Assembly (NCBI RefSeq): GCF_900106045.1
Contig: NZ_LT629802.1
Coordinates: 1,798,001 to 1,862,000, forward strand
Source of the DNA: Pseudomonas mucidolens
Lineage (GTDB): Bacteria > Pseudomonadota > Gammaproteobacteria > Pseudomonadales > Pseudomonadaceae
Length of the DNA: 64,000 bases
Reading direction: 5' to 3'
Shown here: positions 56,032 through 64,000 of the stretch, piece by piece
Layout: each line of letters starts with the position of its first letter
How positions within the stretch are numbered: the first letter of the stretch is position 1
The notes under the pieces: generated by a model
Databases searched by the model: none
Told to the model about the DNA's origin: nothing
Seen by the model: the letters and a program-made list of their open reading frames with translations, nothing else
Translations under genes and position numbers: made by a program

Positions 56032-56508
56032 GGCGGGAGCTCCTTGCGGGAAGCGCCAGAGGGCGCGGGACAAGGAAATCAGATACCTGCTGGGCAGGCT
56101 TGCCTAGCTGTCAGAATTGACAGTGGCGACGAATGGTCGTGATAGCCAGGTACGGCAAAAGCCGGCCAGTTGAGTGAACACCCAGCCCGAGGCAGTGAGG
56201 ATCAGCTGTGGGAGTGCCCGCCGAGTGGTTTGATGTAGGGCTGTCGTGCTGCTGATTGAGGGGGTGTTCGGTCCGAGCAGGGTGGTTTTTGTGTGTTTGG
56301 CTTGAGAAACACCCCTCACCCCAACCCTCTCCCCAGAGGGGAGAGGGGGCTGATCGGGGGATATTGGCGGTTTGCATCGACCTGAAAGATCGGATTTGAA
56401 TCCATAATCAAAACAGTTTTTCAGGTCGCCCATTTTCTCAGCACACATCGGTCTGTCCCCTCGCCCCTTTGGGGAGAGGGTTAGGGTGAGGGGAGGCTGC
56501 CGGCGCGC
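56032..56508. other. Intergenic region with inverted-repeat element
   Basis: A spacer of 477 bp between the large repetitive gene and batD. The part at 56100-56300 has no supportable gene. An inverted element at 56312-56493 is listed separately. Confidence 0.5.
56312..56493. repeat. Inverted-repeat element with CCCTCACCC...AGAGGG ends
   Basis: The left end CCCCTCACCCCAACCCTCTC (56312-56331) is mirrored by GAGAGGGTTAGGGTGAGGGG at 56474-56493, giving a 182-bp element with internal hairpins (CTCCCC/GGGGAG). It has no coding capacity and is of the widespread MITE-like or hairpin repeat type seen in many proteobacterial genomes. Confidence 0.65.
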
Positions 56509-58152
56509 TTACTTCGGATACAGCGGCGGCAACCCGCCGTTATCCGAGCCGGGTTCCTGTTCGCGTTCGGCCATCGGAATCACCTTAACCGCCCGCCATA
56601 TTTCCTCGCCCTGCCAAAACTGCCCGGTTTCGCTGTACAACGCTCCGTTCAAGCCATCCAGGGCGTCGGACAGCGGCACAAACCGTGCTGCCATGTCCGC
56701 CAGGGTTTCCGGTTGTTGGCGGGCCCAGGCATCCAGTGCCTGGCGGGTGGCTTGAGGATCGTTGGCCTGGCTGGCGCGCTTCAGATCGTCGAGCAAGGAC
56801 CGCGGGCTCGGGCCAGTCTGCGCGGCACGCAGTACCGCTGGTTGCGTGCGCGCACGCCACCACAGGCCAAAACCCAGCAGCGTGGTGAGGCCGAGGAGCA
56901 GACTGCTGAGCTGCCAGACCCACAGCCGATCATCATCAGGCGCGGTAATGATGATTGGCGTGGCCGGGGTATCCACCACCAGGCTCGGGTTATTCGCCAC
57001 TTGCAGGGTGCGGGCCGGTAGGCTGGTGCGTTCCAGGTGGTCTTCATGGGTGTTCCACCACACTATTTCCACCGCCGGCAGTTCCACGCTGCCGGCGCGG
57101 TTGGGCACCAAGGCTTCCCGGTCTTCGCGGCTGCCGATCACGCCGCGCTCGCCGTTCTGATTACTCAGGACTGGCTGGTCCGGGTAGCGGCGCAGGCCAT
57201 TGACTTCAGTGCTCGGCAGCGCAGGTAACTGGGCGCCGGCAAGACCCTCGGCCTTGAGGGTCAGGCTGCGGGTCAGGGAGTCGCCGACCTGGACGTGATC
57301 CGGCTCCGGGTTCCAGCTTTCACTCAGACTCAAGCTGCTGGCGGGTAGCCAGGCGGTATCCGCTGGATAGAGCGCGGGTTTGGCTTTGACCGTCAGCGCG
57401 ATTGCGGTGGAGCTGACATGCAGCAGCTTGCCCGGTTTCGGGCCCTGGGGCGCGGCGTCCTCGGCAGTGCGCGGTTCGACCATGGTCGCGGTGAATACCT
57501 GCGCGGGAATCAACAATTGGCCGCTGTGTTGCGGGTAGATTCCGTAGCGCATCTCGATCACGCCATGGCGTACGCCGTTGATGACCTTTTCGTAGGTGCG
57601 CGCATCACCGAGTTGTTCGACGCGGGCATCGGACAGTTGCAGCGGCGTCAGGCTGCTGTCGTCGTACATCGCCAATGAATGGTAAATGCGCACCGTCAGC
57701 AAGGCCTGGGCCTGGACATAAACCGTGTCCTGGTCGAGGCTGCTCTCGATGAAGACCGGCGCCAGCGTGTTGGCAGTCTCCTGTTGATTCAGCGTCGCGA
57801 GGATTTGCAGGTTGATCGGCTGGGTCTTGAGCGTGCCCAATTGCAATGACGGGATGATCACGCTGCCGCTTTGTTTGGGCAGCAGAGTAATGATCCAGCG
57901 GGTAGTGGCGTGATTGTCACCGTCCAGGGTCGTGAGCTGATTGATCTGACGGGTTCCACGTACTTCGAATTGCGCTTCCAGGGGCGCCAGATCAGGTTTG
58001 CCGAACTGGGTGGCATCATTCGACTCCAGCGTCAGCTCCAGCGTTTCTCCGGCATTCAGCTGGCTGCGGTCGACGCTGGCAATGAGGTCGGCTGCCTGGG
58101 ATTGGCAGGTCCACATTGCGAGCACAAGAACAGCGGAAGTACAGCGGCTCAT
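56509..58152 (-). CDS. batD: BatD family protein
   Basis: A 547-residue oxygen-tolerance (BatD) protein. A signal peptide (MSRCTSAVLVLAMWTCQSQA) is followed by repeated beta domains (VDRSQLNAGETLELTLESND is the BatD start signature). Near residue 440 is a transmembrane helix (WVWQLSSLLLGLTTLLGFGLW), then a cytosolic helical tail. It is the last gene of the moxR-bat operon, and its start overlaps the batB/C stop by four bases. The likely role is envelope stress or chaperone activity with the VWA proteins. Confidence 0.9.
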   Translation of the reverse strand: MSRCTSAVLVLAMWTCQSQAADLIASVDRSQLNAGETLELTLESNDATQFGKPDLAPLEAQFEVRGTRQINQLTTLDGDNHATTRWIITLLPKQSGSVIIPSLQLGTLKTQPINLQILATLNQQETANTLAPVFIESSLDQDTVYVQAQALLTVRIYHSLAMYDDSSLTPLQLSDARVEQLGDARTYEKVINGVRHGVIEMRYGIYPQHSGQLLIPAQVFTATMVEPRTAEDAAPQGPKPGKLLHVSSTAIALTVKAKPALYPADTAWLPASSLSLSESWNPEPDHVQVGDSLTRSLTLKAEGLAGAQLPALPSTEVNGLRRYPDQPVLSNQNGERGVIGSREDREALVPNRAGSVELPAVEIVWWNTHEDHLERTSLPARTLQVANNPSLVVDTPATPIIITAPDDDRLWVWQLSSLLLGLTTLLGFGLWWRARTQPAVLRAAQTGPSPRSLLDDLKRASQANDPQATRQALDAWARQQPETLADMAARFVPLSDALDGLNGALYSETGQFWQGEEIWRAVKVIPMAEREQEPGSDNGGLPPLYPK

Positions 58153-59879
58153 CGAATCTTGTCCTGATGTTGTTGCTGTTCGTACCAGAATTTGCGTCGC
58201 AGCAGCTCGCCGGGGTTGTCCGGGATCTGTCGCAGCCATTGCTCCATGGCCTGGCGATGCTCATCGTCAAGGACATCGCCCGCCGGACGCAAGGGCGGGG
58301 TGGTGGTCTGTTGATCATCGAGTTCGCTGCCGGGGACCTCGTTGCTGTCCGTGGGCGGTGAGGCGCCGGTTTGCGTTTCGTCTGTACCCGCCTGAGCAGC
58401 GCCCTGGGGCGAATGTTCGCTGCTGCTTGCGGGCTGGCCGCTGTCACCAGGCTGCGCAGTTTGGCCGGGTTGGGTGGATTCGTCACCCTCGTTCTCGGCG
58501 GGCGTCGGCGGCTCGGGTTCTTCCTCCAGCAGTTTTTCCACCAGGACCTTGTTTCTCAGGGCCGGTTGCAGGTCGGGCTGAGCCTCAAGTGCCTGTTCGT
58601 AGGCGTCTAGCGCGGCCTCCAGCGCTCCGGACTTGGCCAGTGCGTTACCGCGATTGTAGTGGGAATACGCGTCGCTGCCTTCGGCGAAACGTTTGGCCGC
58701 TTCGCCATAGTTACCCGCTTCATACAGTGCCACGCCTTGCCATTGCACATTTTCGAAATGCTCGGCGGCCTCCGCGGGGCGCTTGTGCTTGAGCAGGTAT
58801 TGGCCCTGTTGGTCGGGGCGCAGCCACAAGTCCTGAAAGTCAAAGGCATAGCTCGGTTGCGGTGCCCCCAATAACAGCAGCGGCAGGCAGAACAACCAGC
58901 CACGACGCCCAGCGCAGGCGGCAAGCAGCAACAGCGGCAGGAGCAGCCAGTAACCTTGATCGGCCCACGTGTCCAGTTGCAACAGCTGGCCGTCCTTGCG
59001 CAGGTTTTGCGGGCCGTCCAGCAACCCGAGGCCGCGCAGGTCTCTATCATCCAGACGGGCCTGGCGATAACGGCCGCCCATCTCGCTGGCAAAGGCCTTG
59101 AGGGCAGGGCTGTCGAGGCGCGGCACGAGGATTGCGCCGTGTGCGTCTTTGAGGAACTCACCGTTTTCCTGAGTCACCGGTGTGCCTTCCCGGCTGCCGA
59201 TGCCGAGGATCGACAGACTCGGCGCCTGGCCTTGCAGCAGCAGGCGAATGCTCTGGCGCTCCGGCTTGGACAGCGATGAGCCAATCAGCAGCAAGCGACC
59301 TTGGCCAAGGCCGCCATGTTTGAGCAGGTCCAGGCCTTTCTCAACGGCCAGGTCGGCGCGGTGGCCCGTCTCTGGCATGAGGGATGGGCGCAGGGCTTCC
59401 AGGAGGTTGCGGCTAGTGGCCAGGTCGTCGGACAACGGCACCAGGACATGTGCGCTGCCGGCGTACACGACAATCGCGGTTTGCGCATCGCTGCGCGCCT
59501 GAAGCAGGTCGAACAGCTTGCGTCGTGCCTGCTCCAGGCGGTTGGGCGGGCTGTCGGTGGCGAGCATTTCGGGGGTCAGTTCCAGCAGTACCACCAGCGG
59601 GTCGGCGGGCTTCTGGCTGATTTGCTCGACCCGCTGCCAGCTCGGACCGAGCAGCGCCAATATCGCCAACAGCCAGGCCAGGCCCAGGATCAACCACGGC
59701 GATTTACTTTCACGGCCATTGCCGCCACTGAGCAAGGCGGCATGGAAAGCCCGAGGCAGGATCATTTGCCAGCGCCCGGCGCGTTTCTGTCGATGCCACA
59801 GTTGCCACAGTAGCCAACCGAGCAACGGCAGCAATAACAGCCACCACGGGCGGAACCAGTGCGGCCATAGCGCGATCAT
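58149..59879 (-). CDS. BatB/BatC fusion: VWA domain plus TPR
   Basis: 576 residues. Two N-terminal membrane helices are followed by a VWA-like domain at about 80-290 whose MIDAS is degenerate: VVLLELTPEML replaces the DxSxS motif. Next are a TM near 300-330 (GYWLLLPLLLLAACAG) and TPR-like helices (AEHFENVQWQGVALYEAGNYGEAAKRF, DAYSHYNRGNALAKSGALEAALDAYEQAL). The disordered C-terminus is rich in Glu, Gln, Ser and Thr. This joins BatB and BatC in one chain, common in Pseudomonas. Overlaps its neighbours at both ends by four bases. Confidence 0.9.
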   Translation of the reverse strand: MIALWPHWFRPWWLLLLPLLGWLLWQLWHRQKRAGRWQMILPRAFHAALLSGGNGRESKSPWLILGLAWLLAILALLGPSWQRVEQISQKPADPLVVLLELTPEMLATDSPPNRLEQARRKLFDLLQARSDAQTAIVVYAGSAHVLVPLSDDLATSRNLLEALRPSLMPETGHRADLAVEKGLDLLKHGGLGQGRLLLIGSSLSKPERQSIRLLLQGQAPSLSILGIGSREGTPVTQENGEFLKDAHGAILVPRLDSPALKAFASEMGGRYRQARLDDRDLRGLGLLDGPQNLRKDGQLLQLDTWADQGYWLLLPLLLLAACAGRRGWLFCLPLLLLGAPQPSYAFDFQDLWLRPDQQGQYLLKHKRPAEAAEHFENVQWQGVALYEAGNYGEAAKRFAEGSDAYSHYNRGNALAKSGALEAALDAYEQALEAQPDLQPALRNKVLVEKLLEEEPEPPTPAENEGDESTQPGQTAQPGDSGQPASSSEHSPQGAAQAGTDETQTGASPPTDSNEVPGSELDDQQTTTPPLRPAGDVLDDEHRQAMEQWLRQIPDNPGELLRRKFWYEQQQHQDKIR

Positions 59880-60964
59880 CGACGCCTCCGCAAACGCAGG
59901 CGGTTGAGGCGTTGACGCCATTGTGGATGTTGTTGCAGAAACTGCGCTTTGGTCGTGAGCCTGTTGAACAGGCGCTGCAAGGCGTTGTCCGGCCAGCGCT
60001 CCTGAATCACTAGCAGCATGCTGAGGATCAACGCCAGCGCCAGTGGGCCGCTGTAGAGCGCCTGGGCCGCGCGGGCCCGGGTCGGTTGCTGAGTGACGGG
60101 CTCGAGCTGGTCGAGGGTTTCCTTGATGGCTTCGAGTTCTTCGCCGTCGTGGGCGCGGAAGTAGCGCCCGCCGGTGGCTTCGGCAATTGCCTTGAGCGCC
60201 GGTTCATCGAGGTCCAGGCTCGGGTTCAAGCCGAGCATGCCCGAGGTGCCGGTCTGTTCAGGGGTGGCGCCAATGCCAATGGGGTAGATCTTCACACCTT
60301 CTTCGGCGGACAGGCGGGCGGCGGTCAGCGGGTCGATTTCGCCACCGTTGTTGGCGCCGTCGGTCACCAGGATCAGCACCCGGCTTTGTGCCGGCCGTTG
60401 GCGCAGGCGTTTCAGGGCCAGGCCGATGGCATCGCCGATGGCCGTGTTTTTCCCGGCGATACCAATGCGTGCCTCATCCAGCCAGGTGCGCACGGTGCGT
60501 CGGTCAAACGTCAGCGGTGCCTGGAGATAGGCCTGGCTGCCAAACAGGATCAGGCCCACGCGGTCACCTTCGCGGCCTTCAAGAAAGTCGCCGAGCAGGT
60601 GTTTGACCAGGCTCAGGCGGCTGACGTCTTCGTCCTGCCATTGCATGTCGGGGAAATCCATGGACCCGGACACATCGACCGCCACCAGCAGGTCACGCCC
60701 GCTGGCGGCAATCGGCAACGGTTCGCCGAGCCACTCAGGACGGGCGGCGGCGCTCAACAGCAGCAGCCACAGGACCACGAATGGCGCCTGTTGGCGCCAG
60801 CCGGGCAGGCTGACCCGTGCCCGACGACGCGCCAGGGTTTCCAGGTCGCCGAGGAAGCTGACTTTCAGCGCGGGTTCACCGCTGTCGGCGGTCGGCAGGA
60901 CAACCCGCATCAACCATGGCAACGGCAACAAGACAAAGACCCACGGCCAGGCGAACTCAAACAT
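59876..60964 (-). CDS. BatA-like VWA domain protein
   Basis: 362 residues: an N-terminal TM (WPWVFVLLPLPWLMRVVLP), a second near 60, a VWA domain (about 90-280) and a C-terminal TM near 310-330 (ALYSGPLALALILSMLLVI). The metal-ion-dependent adhesion site is intact: DVSGSMDF (DxSxS), with Thr in IAGKNTAIGDAI and Asp in ILVTDGANN. This is the working VWA partner in the operon, presumably bound by the MoxR ATPase. It overlaps the DUF4381 gene by eight bases. Confidence 0.9.
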   Translation of the reverse strand: MFEFAWPWVFVLLPLPWLMRVVLPTADSGEPALKVSFLGDLETLARRRARVSLPGWRQQAPFVVLWLLLLSAAARPEWLGEPLPIAASGRDLLVAVDVSGSMDFPDMQWQDEDVSRLSLVKHLLGDFLEGREGDRVGLILFGSQAYLQAPLTFDRRTVRTWLDEARIGIAGKNTAIGDAIGLALKRLRQRPAQSRVLILVTDGANNGGEIDPLTAARLSAEEGVKIYPIGIGATPEQTGTSGMLGLNPSLDLDEPALKAIAEATGGRYFRAHDGEELEAIKETLDQLEPVTQQPTRARAAQALYSGPLALALILSMLLVIQERWPDNALQRLFNRLTTKAQFLQQHPQWRQRLNRLRLRRRR

Positions 60965-61451
60965 GTTTGCGAATCCAGGTGTCGACGGCTTGAGTCAGGC
61001 CGGCGATGGCCTTGTCATCGAGTTTGCATTCGGGTTTGTAGGCGCCTTCCACCAGCACCATCCAGCGGGTCAGGCCCGCGGCCGGGCAGCGGTTGTCGAG
61101 AAAGGCCAGCCATTTACGGCCATTGAGGGTGTGGCTCTGGCTGTAAGGATAGTCATTGCGGCACAGGCGCTTGAGCAGGCCGTTCAACTGTTGCAGCCAG
61201 GCGCCGGCGGGGGCGCCATCGTAAGGCTTGGGCATCCGCGCCAGTTCCGCGAGGGCGGCGATACGTAACGGGTCCAACGGCTGCTCGTCACGCGTCAACG
61301 GGCGTTTGGCGGGCAGGAAGCGGCGCAGCGACCAGACGCCCCAGAAAACCAGCGGAATCATCAGCAGCAACAGCCACCAGCCCGGTGCGGGTGGCCAGAA
61401 ACCGATGGCCGGCGGGGCGATCAGCGGTTGCAGTTGATCCAGGCTGCTCAT
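60957..61451 (-). CDS. DUF4381 domain protein
   Basis: A 164-residue protein with one TM (GWWLLLLMIPLVFWGVWSLRRF, about residues 24-46) and a cytosolic helical domain (EQPLDPLRIAALAELARM, WLQQLNGLLKRLCRNDYP, LTRWMVLVEGAYKP). It belongs to the family regularly found between DUF58 and VWA genes in moxR operons. It overlaps DUF58 at its start and BatA at its end. No catalytic motif is visible; a membrane scaffold role is inferred. Confidence 0.88.
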   Translation of the reverse strand: MSSLDQLQPLIAPPAIGFWPPAPGWWLLLLMIPLVFWGVWSLRRFLPAKRPLTRDEQPLDPLRIAALAELARMPKPYDGAPAGAWLQQLNGLLKRLCRNDYPYSQSHTLNGRKWLAFLDNRCPAAGLTRWMVLVEGAYKPECKLDDKAIAGLTQAVDTWIRKHV

Positions 61452-62383
61452 GGTTTTTTAACCGGGCGTTGCGGGTTGAGGTATTCGCGCAGTTGCTCGA
61501 CCATTTCGCTCTGGGTACTCAACGGCATCAACAGCACCCGTAGTTTTTGCGCGAGCAGTTCCCAGCGGGTGATGCGGGCTTCGGACTGAGCCTTGTAGGC
61601 CTGGCGCAGATCGAAGTTCAAGGTGTCCAGTTCCAACTGCGCGCCGCGCTCGGCAAAACGCAACAGGCCGGCGGCGGGCAAGGCATGATCCAGCGGGTCG
61701 GAAACCGGCAACAGTAGCAGGTCGCAATGGCGTGACAGCAGGCTCAGTTGTTGTTCGGCACCTTCGGTAAGGGCGCGTTCGTCGCAGATCACGATCACCA
61801 GGCTGCCGGGACGCAGCACTTCGCGACCGCGGCGCAGGGCCATGCCGAGGGCATCGGCTTCCGGCTGGCCTTCGGTGGTGAGGCCCTGGTTGACCCGCAC
61901 CAGGCGGTTGAGCAACTGCAGCAAGCTCTGCTTGCTGCGCCGGGGCTTGATTTCGTAGTGCTCGTTGTCGCCGAATACCAGCCCGCCGACCCGGTCGTTA
62001 TGCCCCAGCGCCGCCCAGCCGATCAGGCTTGCCGCCTGCGCCGCGAGTACCGACTTGAACATCTGTCCGGAGCCGAAGAACAGCCGGCGGCTTTGCTCCA
62101 CCATGATGAAAATTGGCCGTTCGCGCTCCTCATGAAACAACTTGGTATGGGGTTCCTGGGTGCGGGCGGTCACGCGCCAGTCAATGGTGCGTACATCGTC
62201 GCCGGCCTGATAAACCCGAACCTGATCGAAGTCGACCCCGCGTCCGCGCAATTTCGAGTGATGCAGGCCGATCAACGGGCTGCGCTGGCTTGGCGTGGAA
62301 AAAAGCTGCACTTCCCGTACGCGATGACGCATCTCGATCAATTCGCCCAGGGTCACGCGGATACCGGATTCGTCAGCGTTCAT
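61448..62383 (-). CDS. DUF58 domain protein
   Basis: A 311-residue cytosolic protein of the DUF58/VWA-like family that accompanies MoxR ATPases. The family motif KLRGRGVDFDQVRVYQAGDDVRTIDWRVTART lies at residues about 45-80. A VWA-like fold follows (IFIMVEQSRRLFFGSG, with degenerate MIDAS). ATG 62383 starts 5 bp after the moxR stop; a TTG at 62392 would overlap it. It ends in the ATGA overlap with DUF4381. Confidence 0.9.
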   Translation of the reverse strand: MNADESGIRVTLGELIEMRHRVREVQLFSTPSQRSPLIGLHHSKLRGRGVDFDQVRVYQAGDDVRTIDWRVTARTQEPHTKLFHEERERPIFIMVEQSRRLFFGSGQMFKSVLAAQAASLIGWAALGHNDRVGGLVFGDNEHYEIKPRRSKQSLLQLLNRLVRVNQGLTTEGQPEADALGMALRRGREVLRPGSLVIVICDERALTEGAEQQLSLLSRHCDLLLLPVSDPLDHALPAAGLLRFAERGAQLELDTLNFDLRQAYKAQSEARITRWELLAQKLRVLLMPLSTQSEMVEQLREYLNPQRPVKKP

Positions 62384-62388
62384 GGGGT

Positions 62389-63348
<960 letters not shown>

Positions 63349-63470
63349 CGATGACGGTTCCTGGAAAGATGAGCCTGGGAATTGTGAAAACGCCAAGGCC
63401 TGGGGAGCTTACTTTAATCCATCGAGGGGCCCGGCGACTAACGGCGTGCGGGGTATTTTTTGAAAACCTT

Positions 63471-63570
63471 GCAGGAGCGAGCGTGCTCGCGAAAAACCGG
63501 CGAACGCTTCGGGGGGGGCAGATTTCCCGCGTCATCGTTGCCGGCCTTCGCGAGTAAGCTCGCTCCTACG
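63471..63570. repeat. REPIN
   Basis: GCAGGAGCGAGCGTGCTCGC at 63471-63490 and inverted TTCGCGAGTAAGCTCGCTCC at 63548-63567, between moxR and the last gene of the window. Confidence 0.82.
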
Positions 63571-63585
63571 GGGAATTGCCGCGTT

Positions 63586-63936
63586 TCAGGCGCGGATATA
63601 GCTGCCGGTGCCCGTGAGAATGTTCTGCAGGGTTTGTTCCACCTCGGCCAAGTCCGACTCGGCGGTCGCGTGACTGATCTGCAGATGATCCTTGCCACCC
63701 AGCGCATCGGCATCGCCCGCCGCCAGTTCGATCAGCAGCGTCGATGCACTCAGCGTGACCTTCAACCCATCAAGCGTGGAGGGCTCGTAGTCCCACGTCA
63801 GTTCCACCTCATCCTCATCCGGATAACGCGTCAGCATGAACATCTCGCCGTTTTCGCCGTGGCAGCAGAGCATGGCCATGTTGTCTTCTTCGTCATCGCA
63901 CGGGTTAACGATCAGGTGGGCGGTGGTCAATTGCAT
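63586..63936 (-). CDS. Small acidic hypothetical protein
   Basis: A 116-residue acidic cytosolic protein: MQLTTAHLIVNPCDDEEDNMAML, a beta-rich middle (EMFMLTRYPDEDEVELTWDYE, LKVTLSASTLLIELAAGDAD) and a helical end (AEVEQTLQNILTGTGSYIRA). ATG 63936 has AGGA before it. I do not recognise a named family. It is monocistronic and transcribed away from the end of the window. Confidence 0.7.
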   Translation of the reverse strand: MQLTTAHLIVNPCDDEEDNMAMLCCHGENGEMFMLTRYPDEDEVELTWDYEPSTLDGLKVTLSASTLLIELAAGDADALGGKDHLQISHATAESDLAEVEQTLQNILTGTGSYIRA

Positions 63937-64000
63937 GGGGAATCCTGTCTGGGGGAGGTGCTGCCGGGCAATTGTGCCATTGCAACACATTTTGTGCAGC

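Noticed and set aside
56111..56448. Small open frames in the inverted-repeat spacer
   Set aside because: Their translation is low-complexity (PSPLWGEGWGEG) derived from the repeat; no start context.

Overview
The window is a high-GC chromosomal segment, almost certainly from a Pseudomonas of the P. fluorescens group. The evidence is the gene content (alkB/praB, a PA-type bat operon, sbcDC, DyP peroxidase, many Pseudomonas-restricted small DUF proteins), the REP/REPIN elements between genes (GTAGGAGCGAGCTTGCTCGCGA type) and very large Pseudomonas DUF6543-type proteins. No rRNA, tRNA, CRISPR array, integrase or intact insertion sequence was seen.

Region by region. 0-11.4 kb: mixed housekeeping and accessory genes: TetR regulator, FUSC membrane protein, GapN-like aldehyde dehydrogenase, DyP peroxidase, small Pseudomonas proteins, arylamine N-acetyltransferase, aldo/keto reductase, and a PTS-EIIC/EAL fusion phosphodiesterase. 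11.4-28.7 kb: a contiguous hydrocarbon and fatty-acid locus. A diiron-type predicted hydrolase, a short-chain dehydrogenase and a Baeyer-Villiger monooxygenase are divergent from an alpha/beta hydrolase. Next come alkane hydroxylase AlkB, two PraA/PraB-like secreted proteins, a FadL-type outer-membrane channel, and a beta-oxidation operon (FadE, high-molecular-weight FabG, MaoC hydratase, thiolase, FadD). The genes could supply uptake, terminal oxidation (AlkB), subterminal oxidation through ketone and ester (SDR, BVMO, esterase) and beta-oxidation. The thiolase reading frame is broken by one extra G in a G-run.

28.9-33.8 kb: Gfo/Idh/MocA dehydrogenase and a YCF48-like protein plus RND/MMPL permease pair. 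33.9-43.7 kb: two tandem, homologous, roughly 1.56-kilocodon DUF6543/dermonecrotic-toxin-like genes on the minus strand. The first is intact and the second is cut by an in-frame TGA. Between them lies a decayed copy of the 3' end of the RND gene and its terminator, so the duplicated unit carried its flank with it. Both genes share a palindrome about 78 bp upstream of the start codon.

43.9-51.8 kb: DUF5629-like protein, beta-propeller lactonase, a tiny exported protein, the sbcD-sbcC-GST operon, and a DUF6124-like gene with an unusual repeat-rich leader. 52.3-56.0 kb: a 1245-residue repetitive beta-rich protein with an AT-rich 3' module. 56.5-63.4 kb: a tightly overlapping moxR-DUF58-DUF4381-batA-batB/C-batD operon. 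The window ends with one small acidic protein.

All functional calls come from reading motifs and from family knowledge. No database search was run, and start codons were chosen by ribosome-binding-site spacing.
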